From assembly GCA_029935275.1 (NCBI GenBank), contig JAOZKQ010000022.1, positions 1 to 14,212 on the forward strand: a stretch of 14,212 bases of DNA, read 5' to 3'. The translations under genes and the position numbers were made by a program. Under the pieces are notes generated by a model. It did no database searches, was not told where the DNA came from, and saw only the letters and a program-made list of their open reading frames with translations. This document shows positions 1-8,400 of the stretch, one piece after another (position 1 is the first letter of the stretch; each line of letters opens with the position of its first letter). This DNA comes from Bacteroidales bacterium (GTDB lineage Bacteria; Bacteroidota; Bacteroidia; Bacteroidales; VadinHA17).

Positions 1-2
1 TT

Positions 3-128
3 ACGGATAAAATCCTAAAACAAAAGGGTATCGATGCAACTTTGGAATTAGCTAATTCAGCAAATGCAAAAGTTGTTGTTATTGGTAGTGGGAAAGATGG
101 AATGCCTTTGATCCTGGGTAATAATTAG
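3..128 (+). CDS. SPFH/prohibitin-family protein, C-terminal fragment
   Basis: Only the last 41 codons are in the window, ending at TAG 126-128; the start lies to the left. The frame reads through LELANSANAK, KVVVIGSGKD and GMPLILGN. From memory this resembles the tail of Bacteroidota prohibitin-like SPFH proteins, which end with a repeated LELA/SPNSKVVVIG segment and a GLPLIL-type tail. Those proteins are membrane-anchored scaffolds that form large ring assemblies and help control membrane proteases and microdomains. The SPFH domain itself is not visible here, so the family call rests on the C-terminal signature alone. No strong terminator directly follows; the first good one is about 210 bases downstream. 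Confidence 0.6.
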   Translation, partial: TDKILKQKGIDATLELANSANAKVVVIGSGKDGMPLILGNN

Positions 129-169
129 AGCTTAATTATAAGTCGCATAGCGACGACATGTTTTTATGT

Positions 170-366
170 TTCTGAGACACCCGTCTGATCGAACGGAAGG
201 GCAGTCAGGGCTGGTAATAATGAGCAATATTAATTAGTGTCTTTCCAGGTATTGCTGAATTTTTACCGTTCTCCGCTGTAGCTTTGTGATGGTGAGGATG
301 GTGGCATAGTGGAAAATATTAATATTGTTGATATTAAGGACAGCCTCTAATCAGGGCTGTTTTTTT
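170..366 (+). ncRNA. Candidate structured RNA (small RNA or cis-regulatory leader) ending in a terminator
   Basis: The 314-base gap 129-442 has no credible protein gene but shows hairpin potential on the plus strand. GAGACAC at 174-180 can pair with GTGTCTT at 237-243 and enclose a CCGT/ACGG hairpin (181-184 with 193-196). ACCGTTCTC at 265-273 can pair with GAGGATGGT at 294-302 (nine pairs, two of them G-U). An intrinsic terminator closes the block. I could not match it to a known class: the diagnostic boxes of tmRNA, RNase P, cobalamin and FMN elements are absent. It could be an independent small RNA, the long 3' UTR of the SPFH gene, or a leader with an attenuator for the outer-membrane gene at 443. 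The 5' end is a guess. Confidence 0.35.
340..366 (+). terminator. Rho-independent terminator
   Basis: ACAGCC (340-345) pairs with GGCTGT (355-360) around a nine-base loop and runs directly into a tract of seven T (360-366). It lies 77 bases upstream of the next start codon. It would therefore end transcripts from the SPFH gene or from an RNA starting in the gap before they reach the outer-membrane gene. A candidate promoter for that gene lies just after it. Confidence 0.7.
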
Positions 367-394
367 AGGGGTTTTATTTTTTCTGAAAAAGTAA

Positions 395-425
395 TTTGAG
401 AATTTGTTAAGTTCATCTATCTTAT
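395..425 (+). promoter_or_regulatory. Candidate Bacteroidota-type promoter for the DUF5916 gene
   Basis: TTTG at 395-398 is separated by 19 bases from TATCTTAT at 418-425. Known Bacteroidota primary-sigma promoters have a -33 TTTG and a -7 TAnnTTTG with about 19-21 bases between; the -33 matches fully and the -7 matches six of eight. Transcription would begin around 430-433, giving a leader of roughly ten bases before the ATG at 443. Placement just after the terminator supports an independent transcription unit. Confidence 0.4.
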
Positions 426-442
426 ACGTAGCTTAATAGCTA

Positions 443-2908
443 ATGAGAAGTATAATTGTATTTATTGGTATTTTTCTTCTTTTTGAAATCAATACTTTAG
501 GTGTAAATGGCATAAGCGGGGCTAAAAAGGACCTGAAGGCTGTTTCTGTTCAACAACCTCCTAAAATTGATGGCTATCTGGATGATTTAGCCTGGGAAAA
601 TGCAATACCGGCTACAGATTTTGTTCAATATTCCCCATTCAATGGTGAAAAAGCATCATTCCGAACGGAAGTCAGGATATTGTATGATCAGACTGCCCTT
701 TATGTTGGTGCTAAAATGTATGACCCTTACCCTGACAGTATTTTAACTCAACTAGGTCAGCGGGATGCCGACAGGGGACTTAATTCCGATAACTTTTCCT
801 TTGATATTAATCCTTTTAATGACGGTGTAAACGGAATGACTTTCAAGGTTTCTGCTTCCGGGGTTAAAACGGATAAAAAGAGGACTACCTCCTCAAGGCG
901 AGGAAGCGATACTAACTGGGATGCAGTTTGGAAATCTAAAGTAGAAATTGTTGAAGATGGCTGGATAGTTGAAATGAAAATCCCTTACTCAGCACTTCGG
1001 TTTCCAAAAAATGATGTTCAACAATGGGGTGTGAACTTTTGGCGGGAAATAAGAAGAAAACGAGAATGGTCAGCATGGAATTATGTGGATAATGAAGTTG
1101 GTAATTCATTTAATTACCTTGGATTATTGGATGGGATTAAGGATATAAAACCCCCTTTGAGATTATCAGTCACTCCATATGTATCAGGGTATTTAGAAAA
1201 AAGTTCTGAAAGCAATTCATGGTCAAATTCTTATAATGGGGGGATGGACCTGAAATATGGCATAAATGAGAGTTTTACCCTGGATATGACACTTATCCCT
1301 GATTTTGGCCAGGTTCAGTCAGACGATGAAATTTTGAATTTATCCCCTTTTGAAGTGAAGTATAATGAGAATAGGCAATTTTTTACAGAAGGAACGGAGT
1401 TGTTTAATAAGGGCAATATTTTTTACTCACGAAGAATTGGTGGACGGCCAAATGGATATTGGGATGCCTGGGATGATCTTGGGGATTCAGAGGAGGTTAT
1501 TTCCAATCCGGCTGAGGCAAAGCTAATTAATGCAACCAAAGTTTCGGGAAGAACAAAAGGTGGCCTGGGGATTGGTGTTTTTAATGGTATGACCAAAAGG
1601 ATGTATGCTGAGATTAAAGATACGGAAACTGATGAAACACGTAGTGTCCTTACCCAACCTTTTACCAATTATAATATGTTGGTTCTTGATCAGGGTTTAA
1701 AGAATAATTCATACTTAAGTTTTCAGAATACGAATGTTTGGAGGGATGCCCCAAATGATGAGAATAACTATACTGCCAATGTGACTTCAACAGATTTTAA
1801 ACTGTTGAATAGATCTAATCTGTATTCGGTTTATACACAGGCTGCCGTGTCACAAAAATATTACGATTCACTTGATACAGATTTGGGATATCGTGTTATG
1901 ATGCAGCTTGGAAAAACAGGTGGTGTATTTAGGTTTTTTTATGAAACGGAAATAATCTCTGAAAACTATGACCCAAATGATATGGGTTATGAAAGGAAAA
2001 GTAATGAAGTTAATCATCAGGGTACATTTAGCTATAATATTTTTAAACCTGTGGGGATTATTCAAAGTTCAAGAAATTCTTTTGAAGTTGAATATACCAG
2101 TCTTTATAAACCTGCCAGTTTTTCTGAACTTCAATTGTCATTAAATACTTTCACTTCTTTTATGAATTTTTGGTACACCCGCCTGGAGGTTCAATATAAA
2201 CCATTGGGTACACATGATTTTTATGAGCCCAGGGTAAGCGGTAGAAGTTTTTACCGCTATCCAACAATGGAGCTTTCAGGATGGTTGTCCACTGACAGAA
2301 GAAAGAAGTTGTATGGAAGGTTATCAATGGATTATGCAAAGCCTTATTCACCATACAATCAAAATTTTTTAGGACTGGGTATTGGACCCACTTTCCGATT
2401 GAACGATCGTCTGCAAATGAGTTATGATTTAAGATATAATCTTACTAACAATAGTATTGGTTATGTGGCAGGGAATGAAGCTCAGGATAGTATTTATTTT
2501 GGTATGAGGAACACAATAACAATTTCCAATACCATAGAATCAAGTTTGATTTTTAACAGTCGCTCTTATCTTACTTTTCGTTTAAGGCATTATTGGTCAA
2601 GAGTTGATTATAATGATAATTATTTTCTGCTAAAGGATGATGGATATTTAGATCCCATTGATAATTATGAGGGTACTTCAGATATTAATTATAATTCATT
2701 CAATATTGATATGGTTTATGTCTGGAGGTTTGCCCCAGGTAGTGAAATGTCCCTGGTTTGGAAAAATGCAATATATTCTTCTTCAGATCAGCTTATTAAT
2801 AATTTCTGGGATAACTTAAATCATACCCTTGATTCTCCTCAGGTAAATAGTTTTTCTCTAAAAATTCTTTATTATCTGGATTATCAATATCTTAGGCGTA
2901 AATCGTAA
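443..2908 (+). CDS. CBM9-like / DUF5916 outer-membrane beta-barrel protein
   Basis: An 821-residue protein with an N-terminal signal peptide (hydrophobic core about residues 3-20). A carbohydrate-binding family 9-like domain follows at about 38-205, recognised by KIDGYLDDLAWENA (41-54), TEVRILYDQTALYVGA (75-90), and NWDAVW followed by DGWIVEMKIPYSALRF (to about 187). The rest, from about 232, fits DUF5916: many alternating aromatic/polar strands such as the PDFGQVQSDDE segment, typical of an outer-membrane barrel. Length is usual for the family. Members are often annotated as hydrolase or carbohydrate-binding proteins, but no enzymatic activity is established from this sequence and no sugar-utilisation genes are nearby. 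A surface-exposed glycan-binding or transport role is inference. The start at 443 gives a proper signal peptide and sits about 17 bases after a candidate -7 box. Confidence 0.8.
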   Translation: MRSIIVFIGIFLLFEINTLGVNGISGAKKDLKAVSVQQPPKIDGYLDDLAWENAIPATDFVQYSPFNGEKASFRTEVRILYDQTALYVGAKMYDPYPDSILTQLGQRDADRGLNSDNFSFDINPFNDGVNGMTFKVSASGVKTDKKRTTSSRRGSDTNWDAVWKSKVEIVEDGWIVEMKIPYSALRFPKNDVQQWGVNFWREIRRKREWSAWNYVDNEVGNSFNYLGLLDGIKDIKPPLRLSVTPYVSGYLEKSSESNSWSNSYNGGMDLKYGINESFTLDMTLIPDFGQVQSDDEILNLSPFEVKYNENRQFFTEGTELFNKGNIFYSRRIGGRPNGYWDAWDDLGDSEEVISNPAEAKLINATKVSGRTKGGLGIGVFNGMTKRMYAEIKDTETDETRSVLTQPFTNYNMLVLDQGLKNNSYLSFQNTNVWRDAPNDENNYTANVTSTDFKLLNRSNLYSVYTQAAVSQKYYDSLDTDLGYRVMMQLGKTGGVFRFFYETEIISENYDPNDMGYERKSNEVNHQGTFSYNIFKPVGIIQSSRNSFEVEYTSLYKPASFSELQLSLNTFTSFMNFWYTRLEVQYKPLGTHDFYEPRVSGRSFYRYPTMELSGWLSTDRRKKLYGRLSMDYAKPYSPYNQNFLGLGIGPTFRLNDRLQMSYDLRYNLTNNSIGYVAGNEAQDSIYFGMRNTITISNTIESSLIFNSRSYLTFRLRHYWSRVDYNDNYFLLKDDGYLDPIDNYEGTSDINYNSFNIDMVYVWRFAPGSEMSLVWKNAIYSSSDQLINNFWDNLNHTLDSPQVNSFSLKILYYLDYQYLRRKS

Positions 2909-2950
2909 GACATTAAAATTAACGTGTAACTAATTATTTTACATCTTATT

Positions 2951-3406
2951 ATGATTCAGCGAATTCAAACAATCTATCTTCTTCTGGCAGCAGTTATTCT
3001 TGGCCTTGTTTTGTTGTTGCCAATTGCATCTATGGTAGATGCCCAGGCAAATAGTTTCAGCTATTTGTTTTATGGTGTAGTCGATTCATCAAATACTCTT
3101 GTAATAATTGATTATCCACTGGCAATAATACTTTGTTTGATACCATTTCTAAACCTTATCACTATTTTTCTTTATAAGTCCAGAATTTTACAAATGAGAA
3201 TTTGTATATTTAATATTTTGCTAATGTTTGGCTCATTAGCTTTGATCTGGTTTTATAGTTACGAAGCTGAAAATGTCCTTTTTGTGGATACTTATTTCTC
3301 TTATCCTGTGGTTTTCCCCCTGGTGGCGGCTATTCTTACATTTATGGCCTTCAGGGGAATACGGAAAGATGAGATCCTTGTGAAATCTGCAGACCGAATC
3401 CGTTAA
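2951..3406 (+). CDS. DUF4293 family small integral membrane protein
   Basis: A 151-residue protein with four predicted membrane helices (about 7-29, 56-75, 83-104 and 119-135) and a basic C-terminal tail. The opening MIQRIQTIYL and the ending RGIRKDE...LVKSADRIR match the conserved ends of the DUF4293 family, which is found mainly in Bacteroidota. No biochemical function is known. It follows the DUF5916 gene by 42 bases with no visible terminator, so it may be co-transcribed with it. The first Met, directly before the conserved IQRIQ motif, is the natural start. Confidence 0.8.
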   Translation: MIQRIQTIYLLLAAVILGLVLLLPIASMVDAQANSFSYLFYGVVDSSNTLVIIDYPLAIILCLIPFLNLITIFLYKSRILQMRICIFNILLMFGSLALIWFYSYEAENVLFVDTYFSYPVVFPLVAAILTFMAFRGIRKDEILVKSADRIR

Positions 3407-3522
3407 CAAAATATAATACGGTTATTGTGTTATTATTGAATTTCTTAAATTTGTTCATTCATTCTTTTGTTTGATAATTGATTTCTAATGACCCTGAAGC
3501 TGGTATTACCCAAATTGAACTT

Positions 3523-3553
3523 TTAGCAAATCCATCTTTTTTTATTAGTTTAG
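3523..3553 (+). promoter_or_regulatory. Weak candidate promoter for the tamA-tamB pair
   Basis: TTAG at 3523-3526, 19 bases, then TAGTTTAG at 3546-3553. This matches three of four and seven of eight positions of the Bacteroidota TTTG / TAnnTTTG pattern. It lies in the 184-base gap before the TamA-like gene, 37 bases upstream of the TTG start. The region is AT-rich, so a chance match is quite possible. I see no terminator for the preceding gene in this gap. Confidence 0.22.
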
Positions 3554-3590
3554 TGGATTATAACCGATATTAAATGCGTAATAATTTACT

Positions 3591-5411
3591 TTGAAATCCT
3601 TCTTTAGAATATCCTTTATTTTTGTCTTGCTGTTAAACTTTCCTGTTAATATTTTTTCTCAGGAAGGATATGAGTTAGAATCAATCAAGTTTGAAGGGAA
3701 TAGGCATTTGTCATCGTACTTACTGAAAAAATACATGGAACTTGAAACCAAAACTGTAACCAACAGGATTTTATGGTGGAAGGAATGGCCTGTTTTTCAT
3801 CAGGAGGAACTGGAGGATGATTTAATAAGGATACGACAGTTCTATCAGACAAATGGTTATCTGTATGCGCAGGTAAGTGCAAGGACAGAAACAGATAAAG
3901 AAAAATACCGGTTGAAATTGATTATTCAGATAACAGAGAATGAACCTATATTGTTTGATGGTTATACGATAAGTGTTCAATCTCCCGAAATGGGGAAAGT
4001 GGATTCCATTATTGAATTATCAAAGAAGAAAATCAATTTTAAAAATAGTGCAGTTTTTAGGGATGAGGATGTTAGTAATGCAGTTAATACATTATATCTT
4101 GGTCTGATAAACAATGGCTTTCCTTTCCCTAAAGTTGATCCTGAAGTAAGTGTTGATACGGTTGAACAAAAGGCGAAAGTAAATTTTAAGGTGAAGAGTA
4201 ATAATTTTAGCCATCTGGGGAATATTAGAATTGAAGGCTTAGAAGATTCCGAAGAAGAACTTGTAAGAAAACGAATGAATTTGAAAAGTGGTAGTATTTA
4301 TTCTAAAAAGGATATTAATACAGCCCGGTCCAATGCTTTTAATACAAATCTTTTTCAATATGTGGTGGTCAATCCTGATGTTTCCTTAGATACGGGCAAT
4401 ATTGTTCCTCTGGTTGTTTCGGTAGAGGAATCAAAGCGCTGGGATTTTCGTATTGGTGCGGGCTACAGTACGGATGATCGTTTCAGGATCAGCTTATTAA
4501 TTACGAAAAGGGCATTTCTGGGTGGTGACCGTACCCTTGAATATGGAATAAAACATTCTTATACCTGGCCAATTGATACTTATTTAAAGTTTACACAACC
4601 CGGATTTCTTATGAGAGGGGTTGATTTTATATTTAATCCGTATTACTCAATTGACAGGGAGGTCGATTATAATGTAGAAAGATTGGGTTCAAACTTTACA
4701 TTTGATAAGGATTTTGGCCGCAAACATTCGGCTTATTTTGCTTATACATGGGAACAATCAAAACTTACATCAAGTTTGGATACTACCCTGGATGAAAATG
4801 ATCAGGTAAGCTGGGATTACATTTCAGGATTTTCAGTGGGTTACCAATTTAAAATTCTGAATTCCACTTTTGATCCTAAAAAGGGATGGGCATTGTATAT
4901 TACGAATGGTTTATCCGGACTCTTTTTTGACAAAGCAGCCAATTATTATAAAATTGCAGTTGACCTTAGACGCTATCAACCTTTGAGGAATGAGTTTGTT
5001 TTGGCTTTACGGTCAAAAATTGGATATATGGTGCCTATGGAGCCGGATGAGACCACTCCAATACAGGAAAGGTTCTTATTGGGTGGTAGTAACTCAATTC
5101 GGGGTTATAGAAGGAACGCTATTGGTTTTCAAAATGACGAAGGAGTTACTATTGGTGGTAACAGTATGATGGAAGGAAGTGTTGAATTACGTTATCCCAT
5201 ATATAAATCCTTCAGGGGGGTGGTTTTTATGGATGCTGGAAATACCTGGGAGGATTCCGGTTATTATTCGTTTAGGGATTTGAAATATAGTATAGGCCTG
5301 GGATTAAGATATTCAACACCTATTGGTCCTATACGTCTGGATATGGCAACACCTGTAATAAATGATCCTTTTAGTTTTCATTTTTATATAACTATAGGGC
5401 AGGCATTTTAA
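3591..5411 (+). CDS. tamA: TamA-like outer-membrane POTRA/beta-barrel assembly protein (BamA/Omp85 superfamily)
   Basis: A 606-residue Omp85-superfamily protein. Residues 1-23 form a signal peptide ending near FSQ. Three POTRA domains are inferred at about 27-117, 118-204 and 208-281 (for example ESIKFEGNRHLSSYLL and NIRIEGLEDSEEELV). The C-terminal bacterial surface antigen barrel runs from about 285 to 606. Its barrel hallmarks are FDPKKGW (427-433), the loop-6 motif FLLGGSNSIRGY (495-506) carrying the family RGY, VFMDAGNTW (545-553), and a terminal Phe typical of barrel proteins. Its overlap with a tamB-like gene favours the TamA-type role over BamA: insertion or assembly in the outer membrane through a periplasm-spanning partner. 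The start is TTG at 3591, since an in-frame stop at 3582 excludes anything further upstream and the next Met (residue 49) would lose the signal peptide. Confidence 0.85.
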   Translation: MKSFFRISFIFVLLLNFPVNIFSQEGYELESIKFEGNRHLSSYLLKKYMELETKTVTNRILWWKEWPVFHQEELEDDLIRIRQFYQTNGYLYAQVSARTETDKEKYRLKLIIQITENEPILFDGYTISVQSPEMGKVDSIIELSKKKINFKNSAVFRDEDVSNAVNTLYLGLINNGFPFPKVDPEVSVDTVEQKAKVNFKVKSNNFSHLGNIRIEGLEDSEEELVRKRMNLKSGSIYSKKDINTARSNAFNTNLFQYVVVNPDVSLDTGNIVPLVVSVEESKRWDFRIGAGYSTDDRFRISLLITKRAFLGGDRTLEYGIKHSYTWPIDTYLKFTQPGFLMRGVDFIFNPYYSIDREVDYNVERLGSNFTFDKDFGRKHSAYFAYTWEQSKLTSSLDTTLDENDQVSWDYISGFSVGYQFKILNSTFDPKKGWALYITNGLSGLFFDKAANYYKIAVDLRRYQPLRNEFVLALRSKIGYMVPMEPDETTPIQERFLLGGSNSIRGYRRNAIGFQNDEGVTIGGNSMMEGSVELRYPIYKSFRGVVFMDAGNTWEDSGYYSFRDLKYSIGLGLRYSTPIGPIRLDMATPVINDPFSFHFYITIGQAF

Positions 5412-8400
5412 TGAGAATAATTATTAAAATATTATTTTATCTTACACTAATATTGATTGGTTTGGTGTTTGCTTTGTTGTTGCTTGTTAATACCCAGTGG
5501 TTTAAAGACAAATTGGTGGTTTTTACTGAAACACGTCTGGAAAATGTTTTCTATGGAAGAGTGGAAATTGGAAAACTGGATGGGTCCCTTTTTAAATCTA
5601 TTTCTTTGAAGGATGTAGCATATATTGATTCAACCGGCAATAAAATCATATCCCTGAAAGAGGTAGGAGTAACATATCGGGTAAGAGAACTACTTTCAAA
5701 AAATATATATGTAAATGATTTCCATATCTCAAAATCCGAGGTTCATCTGGAGAAGTCAGACAGTGCCTGGAATATTTCCTCTATTATTAGACCTGTTAAT
5801 AAGAAAAAGGATAAAAAGCCTTTTAGTTGGGGGATTACAGTAGAAAATGCCGATTTTAATGAATTTGAAGTTTTTGTAAATTCTCCGGATTCCTCCATGC
5901 CTGAATATTTAAAAACCAGTATGAATTTTGATTTCCAATTTATAAATCAAAAATTATTTGCAAACATGAATAGTGTTGAACTTGTTACTCATTCCCCTGA
6001 CCTTAGAATTAAAAATGGTTATGTGTTTTTTGAAAAAAATGATAGTTTACTTCGGGTTAAAGATTTACAGTTGAATTCAGATTCTTCATTCATTAGTTTG
6101 AATGGTTATATTTCTTCAATAAACTTTAAAGAGGCTGAGCTGGTATTAAAATCAGAAATTGCCTTTCAGGACTTAGAACCCTTTGTGAAAGGGCTGAATA
6201 ATAAAGCTTCACCGGAGATTAATATTATGGCACTTCTGGAAAATGGAAATTTGGATGCTGAAATTGATATTAAAGAAAAAGAACAGCACATTGAAGGCAG
6301 TGTTCAGCTATTTGGATTATTAAAGGATATTTCCCTTAAGACCAGGCTTGGTTTTAAGCACATTAATATATCTGACTGGCTGGACAAAAATGAGTTAAAA
6401 AGTGATTTGAGTGGAGGCCTTGATATAGAATCTAATTCATTAAAATTCAAGTCAAATAATATTTCGGGAGATTTTTTCCTGGCAAATACCCCTGTAAAAG
6501 GAATTGAACTGGATTCACTGCATATAAAATTTAATAAAGAAGGAGATGCCATTCAGTCTGAATTAATGGTGCAAAGCAATAAAAGCCGAGGGGATTTTGC
6601 TGTTGGTTTAAGTAATATCTATGCCGAACCTGAATATAATATTGTGGGTGAATTTATACATTTAAATCTGGGTAATATATTGAATAACAAGAAATTGGTT
6701 TCAGATATCAACATGAAGATTGACCTTTCAGGTTCGGGTAAAACTCCTGAAACTGCCATGTTTAATTTAAATACTGAGATTGATAAGGTAGTTTATGCTG
6801 ACTTTAAAATAGAGAATTCACTAATTAAACTTCAGTATGATAAAGGCAGCTATGATATTCAGGATTTCTGTTTGCAAAGTTCTGTTGCTGACCTTAGCCT
6901 TACCGGGCAGGGGAGTTTAAAGGATTCTACTAAACTTGAACTGGAAATGTATGTGAAAGATTTAAGTTCACTTAAGCATTTGTTAAAACAGAAAGAAATA
7001 AAAACAAATGGCATAGTTAAAGCGCAGATCTCTGGCAATATTGATTCACTTGTATCTAAGATACAATTTGATCTTTTCGAAACTATGATGGATACGATTA
7101 GTATAGATGAATTGGCAGGGAACCTGGCATTAAATATTTTTCCAAAAAGAAAACAATATTCGGGGAATGGTGAAATAACAGCATCTAAACTAAAGTATGG
7201 AAGGTATAATTTTGAAAAGCTGATACTTAAATCTGATTTCTCTGAAAAACAATATGACAATCAGATATTTTTTGAAAGTAAAGACTCTCTTAATGGTGAT
7301 ATTGATATCGATATTAATATAGAAAATGATCCGCTTTTTGCCCTGAACAATATTGATTTGAATATATATGGGCGTAATTGGGTGGGTGGTTCTGATAGTT
7401 CTGAAGTGCAACTATTTAAGGATAGAATTGCCGTCCGGAATATCAATATAGAATCTGAAGATCAAAGAATTTTTATAGACGGTTATTATTCATTTAAAGG
7501 AAAAGAGGATCTTAGGATGGATATTATAAACCTTCGAATTGATAAACTCCCTTTTATTGAAAAAGTGCCTGGTAAGCCAACCGGAATATTGAATTTTAAA
7601 CTGGACTTACAGGGGGATGCTACTCAACCTGAAATAGCAGGAGCTTTGATGATAACGAATGGAAGCATATCAGGAATTTCAATTGATACATTTTCCCTGG
7701 ATTTGAATTATGCGTCAGACAATCTGGGTTTTGCCAGTTCATTAACTGCAAATAATACACATATTGTTAGTGTATCAGCAGTAGTTCCCTACCATTTATC
7801 TTTTACCGATTCTATTCAGAAGATTGACAAGAATATCCCGGTGAATATTTCATTGAAAACCGACAGTCTGGACCTGAATTTTATTAGTTCCATTCTGGAT
7901 AATGACAAGTTCATAATGTCTGGTACCCTCATTGGGGATTTTAAGATTGACGGATCAGTGGCAGATCCTCAATTTACTGGATTTCTGAATCTTTATGATG
8001 GGAGTTTTCAATTTGAAAAGCTGGGTATTAATTACCATGATGTGGTTTTGAGGTCAGGGTTCAGAGAGAATAAGTATGTGCTTGATTCACTTCGGATATT
8101 ATCAGGAAAGGAGGGAGAGCTTAATGTTACCGGAGAAGCTGTTCTGGGTAGCACGTTCAAAAAGCCAATAGACAGGTTTTCGGTGGATATAATTGGTTCT
8201 GATTTTGTTCTGGCTAAATCTCATTTAGCAGAAATTGAATTTAATACCAATTTGAATTTGAAAGGAACATTGGATGACCCGGAAATTAAAGGAAGTTTAA
8301 ATATTGAAAAAGCAAAAATAAATTTAGATGAGTTGATGAAACGAAGTGGCCGGAAACCGAAAGTAATCGGAGTTCCAATGTTGGTGGAAGCAATTAATGA

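Noticed and set aside
142..154. Hairpin GTCGC-ATA-GCGAC just after the SPFH gene, as its terminator
   Set aside because: The stem is only 5 bp with a three-base loop, and the T-run begins six bases later, so it does not look like a normal intrinsic terminator.
171..220. Strings resembling a TPP riboswitch (CTGAGA followed by ACCCGT, and CTGG-TAAT)
   Set aside because: The GGGGTGC-type partner before CTGAGA and the conserved 3' half with GCCAGCG and AGGGA are missing, and the downstream gene has no thiamine link.
6859..7446. Minus-strand open frames inside the tamB-like gene
   Set aside because: They are antisense to a continuous, well-supported coding sequence, overlap each other in different frames and carry no recognisable motif.
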